Assembly (NCBI GenBank): GCA_034359265.1
Contig: CP136890.1
Span: 90,979,501 to 91,043,500, forward strand
Reading direction: 5' to 3'
Source: Canna indica
Lineage: Eukaryota > Streptophyta > Magnoliopsida > Zingiberales > Cannaceae
DNA length: 64,000 nt
A model generated the notes under the pieces. That model saw nothing but the letters and a program-made list of their open reading frames with translations, did no database searches and was not told where the DNA came from. Shown one piece after another: positions 61,400 through 64,000 of the stretch. How positions within the stretch are numbered: position 1 is the stretch's first letter; every line of letters starts with the position of its first letter. Both the position numbers and the translations under genes were made by a program.

Positions 61400-64000
61400 T
61401 TTTTTTTTCCAAAAAAAGTGCTTAATATATTAAAGTCGGCGAGTGCCTAGCCCAAAAATATCATTGTACAAAATTGTCTCCAACTCGGAAGGGCGGATGG
61501 AGGACCAAACATTTTCATCCTTACAAAATCGAGCTCGATTTGGTCCTCAATGGACAAGTTTGTTTGCTTCTCTAAAGCAAAAAGAGAATTCCATAACATT
61601 ACACCTTGAGCTTAACACAAAAATATCAGCCACTAAAGCTGAAATAGACCATGGGGGAGTAAGTTCCCTATTAATTACATTGATCAAGGTCTTAGAGTCT
61701 GATTCAATGATAAATGAAACCACCTTGCTAGAGATGGTATAGCGTAGGGCCTCGCGGATCAGCGGATGACAATGACTTCAAGTATAACAGAAGAATTTTC
61801 TTCACATTAGGAGCTAGTGACCGAAAGACAGGTGCCCTCGCAATCCCGGGCTATAAAACTGAAGCCACATGCAAAATCTAGATGAGAAGCATCACAATTT
61901 AGTTTTAGTACACCCTATGCTGGGGAATCCATTTGACCAGATGTGAGGAGCGATTGATATTGCCCTCACATAGTATCCGTTCTAAATAATTCTGAGAGAA
62001 AGTAAGGATGCAGGGCACTAAGCCCGAGGGTGTAGGCTGCCTAGCCTGAAATAGAAGCTCATTTCTTGCAAACCAAAGGAACCAACAAGCATTTGCCACA
62101 AGGGTTAAGAACCAAGAAGATTTTGGTGAGGGCTGGGAAACAAGCCAGTCGCCTTGACCCCAGTCGGAGCATGAGGCAAAGGTGAGACCAGACTTGAGAC
62201 CGAGGAGGGACCAAAGATGAGATGCAAATGTGCATTCGAAGAAGATGTGATCTATGGTTTTAAGGGAGTTTTGACAAAAGGGGTAGCTGGAGGAGGTGGG
62301 TAAACCTAAGCTAAAAAGGCGAAAGCGGGTGGGCAATCGTTTGTTGAGAAGTTTCCAACATAAGGTGCAAACCTTAGGGGCGATGTGAATTTTCCAAAGA
62401 ACCTTCCAGATAGGGTTTGGCAAGGCCTGGTAATTGGTTCGTTTGGATGCAAGAATGAGTAAGCAAAACGGGCGATAACGCTACCCCCTGGGACCTCTCT
62501 CCAAATATTTGTATTGTCATCGAGCGTCAAAGGCAAATACATCCGATCAATGGATTCCAGCAGCACAGGGCCAAAAGCGTCAAAGCAAACCTCATAGTTC
62601 CACTTTTGGTTCTTAATAAGCCGATCCACCATAGCCAATTCGTCAACCAAGTTTATATTTAAGTAAGTTGGCTTTAAGCAAAAGAGAGTTTCGAGTAACC
62701 AGTTATTGAGCAAGATAGAAGTGTTATAACCAGAGTTGATAAGTTTTGTAAAATCAGGGGCCAAAGTATTAAATGCATTCTGAAAAAGGCGCCAACTCCA
62801 GGAGGTTTTGGAGTTAAGTTGTACGAGAACCCTAAGATCACGATATTTCACATTAACAATGTTGAACCAGGTGGTGGTGGGGGCTTTGTTCAGGTAGATT
62901 TGTACCTATTTGGCTTGGAGAGCCAGACTAGTGCTACCTAAGTCATGGATACCGAGCCCCCCTATAGGCTTTAGGTGCGGTAATCATATCCCAACCATTG
63001 TGGTGGATGGCACGTTTGTCAGGCGAATTAGACCAAAGAATTTTTTTGGTAATTTGCTAAATTTTATTAATGCATTTCTGGGAGAATCAGGTGACAGTCA
63101 TGGCATGAAGGGGGATAGAGTTTAGGACAGAGTTAATAAGGACAACTCTACCCGCCTGCGAAAGGTAGGTGGAATGCTAGGTCCCAAGCTTAGCTTTGAT
63201 TAGGTCAATAGTGTAGTCATAGGAGCTAGCGGGGGGTCTTCGATGGGAAATTAAGGTACCCAAGTACTTGAAGGGGAAGGTCCCCATCCTTATACGAAGC
63301 TTAGAGCTTATGCTTCAAATAACAGCCATCGTAGCATTACAGGGGAAGTAAATCTCGAATTTATTATAGTTGATCGATTGTGCAGTCAGTCGAGAGTAGA
63401 GGACAAGGATTTTTTTGAATATTCTTTAGGCTTTTAGTGTTTGCACGAAACATCAGGAGGATGTTGTCGGCAAACATGAGATGGCTGAGCGTGGTGGAAT
63501 TTTTAAATCGGAATGGAGTGAGTTTTTTTTTCAGAAACAACAAGGTTGATTAAGTTTGTTAGGGTTTGGGCCGCTAAGACATATGGGTAGGGGGAGATGA
63601 GATCGCCTTGCCTAATGCCTCGTTTGGAGGTGAAGAAAGGAGACATTTGATTGTTCACAAGGCAGGTGAAGGTTGAGGTGGAAAGACAGGCAATGATCCT
63701 GAGGATGAATTTCTCAGGGAAGCTGCAAGCATGCAATGTGGAAAGGACGGCTTTTCAAGAAAGTTTGTCAAAGGCTTTGTCAAGGTCGAGTTTGACCATG
63801 ACCAGTGGGTTTTTGCCTTTGGAGTCAAACATCGTGTGAGCAACCTCCTGGGCAATCATGATATTATCATGGATGCTCCGGCCTTTAATTAATGAAGGCG
63901 GATTGCTCATTGGAAATCAGGAGGGGGATAATAGATTGGATGTGTTTGGCAAGGATTTTGTAGCTCAAGTTGCATAATGCAATGGGTTGATAGTCCTTAG
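61400..64000 (-). mobile_element. Second LINE retrotransposon, 3' half, running off the window
   Basis: A T run at 61401-61409 marks the poly(A) end of a minus-strand LINE. Its protein matches the first LINE block by block (SWSWRLFQNAFNTL...LINSGYNTS against CSWRLFRSAFEHL...LINSGNNSS), so both come from one family. The 5' half lies beyond 64000. Confidence 0.9.
61740..64000 (-). pseudogene. LINE ORF2 (RT, zf-RVT, RNase H part), broken
   Basis: From high to low coordinates: an RT segment VMVKLDLDKAFDKLS (~63800), then FFTSKRGIRQGDLISPYPYVLAAQTL (split as KRGIRQGDLISPYPYV, 63503-63736). The active site reads FADN at 63474-63463 instead of F/YADD. Next comes ARFAYSFLHP with SWSWRLFQNAF upstream (62306-62851), and zf-RVT (SYPFCQNSLKTIDHIFFEC, with the first Cys pair imperfect) at 61905-62423. 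The RNase H start VLKLNCDASHLDFACGF follows after a frame change near 61905. Several frameshifts make it inactive. Confidence 0.85.

Overview
This is a piece of a flowering-plant nuclear genome. It is AT-rich, with long GT-AG introns. Two intact multi-exon host genes sit in a dense bed of nested transposable elements. Nothing looks bacterial, organellar or viral. The host genes fit an angiosperm; I cannot settle the species or choose between monocot and eudicot.

Layout. (a) 1-8.6 kb: a foldback/MITE-type repeat split by a complete ~7.1 kb CACTA (En/Spm) transposon, 992-8086. It has a 3-bp target duplication, arrays of subterminal repeats, a TNPA-like gene and a TNP2-like transposase gene. The transposase keeps one frame throughout but carries six stop codons. 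(b) 8.6-11.75 kb: AT-rich intergenic DNA with microsatellites. (c) ~11.76-21.25 kb: a degraded LINE with ORF1, endonuclease, reverse transcriptase and RNase H. It is broken by a 2.27 kb non-autonomous CACTA element (11844-14109) and a 1.67 kb non-autonomous hAT element (15685-17356), each with a clean target duplication. (d) 22.3-28.6 kb, minus strand: an intact 13-exon plastid-type glyceraldehyde-3-phosphate dehydrogenase gene (GAPCp). (e) 29.5-33.9 kb: a small hAT MITE, a 2.3 kb probable solo LTR and a LINE fragment. (f) 34.1-45.1 kb, minus strand: an intact 9-exon KT/HAK/KUP potassium transporter gene, closest to KUP10/KUP11. Its third intron uses a GC donor and holds a 2.25 kb solo LTR with a perfect 5-bp target duplication. 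(g) 46.0-46.8 kb: a Mutator-like MITE with a 10-bp target duplication. (h) 47.4-55.3 kb: a full-length but decayed Ty1/Copia element. (i) 55.3-61.4 kb: AT-rich DNA with a LINE tail, a 75-bp tandem duplication and a hAT MITE. (j) 61.4-64 kb, minus strand: a second LINE related to the first, running off the window end, with a mutated reverse-transcriptase active site.

The two host genes act independently: plastid glycolysis for GAPCp and membrane K+ transport for KUP. They are same-strand neighbours about 5.5 kb apart. The transposable elements give a clear order of nesting. The most interesting host-gene features are the KUP leader, where an upstream ORF overlaps the main start codon, and the GC-AG intron loaded with a solo LTR. 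I found no convincing new molecular system. The best leads are these regulatory features and the stop-only decay of the CACTA transposase.
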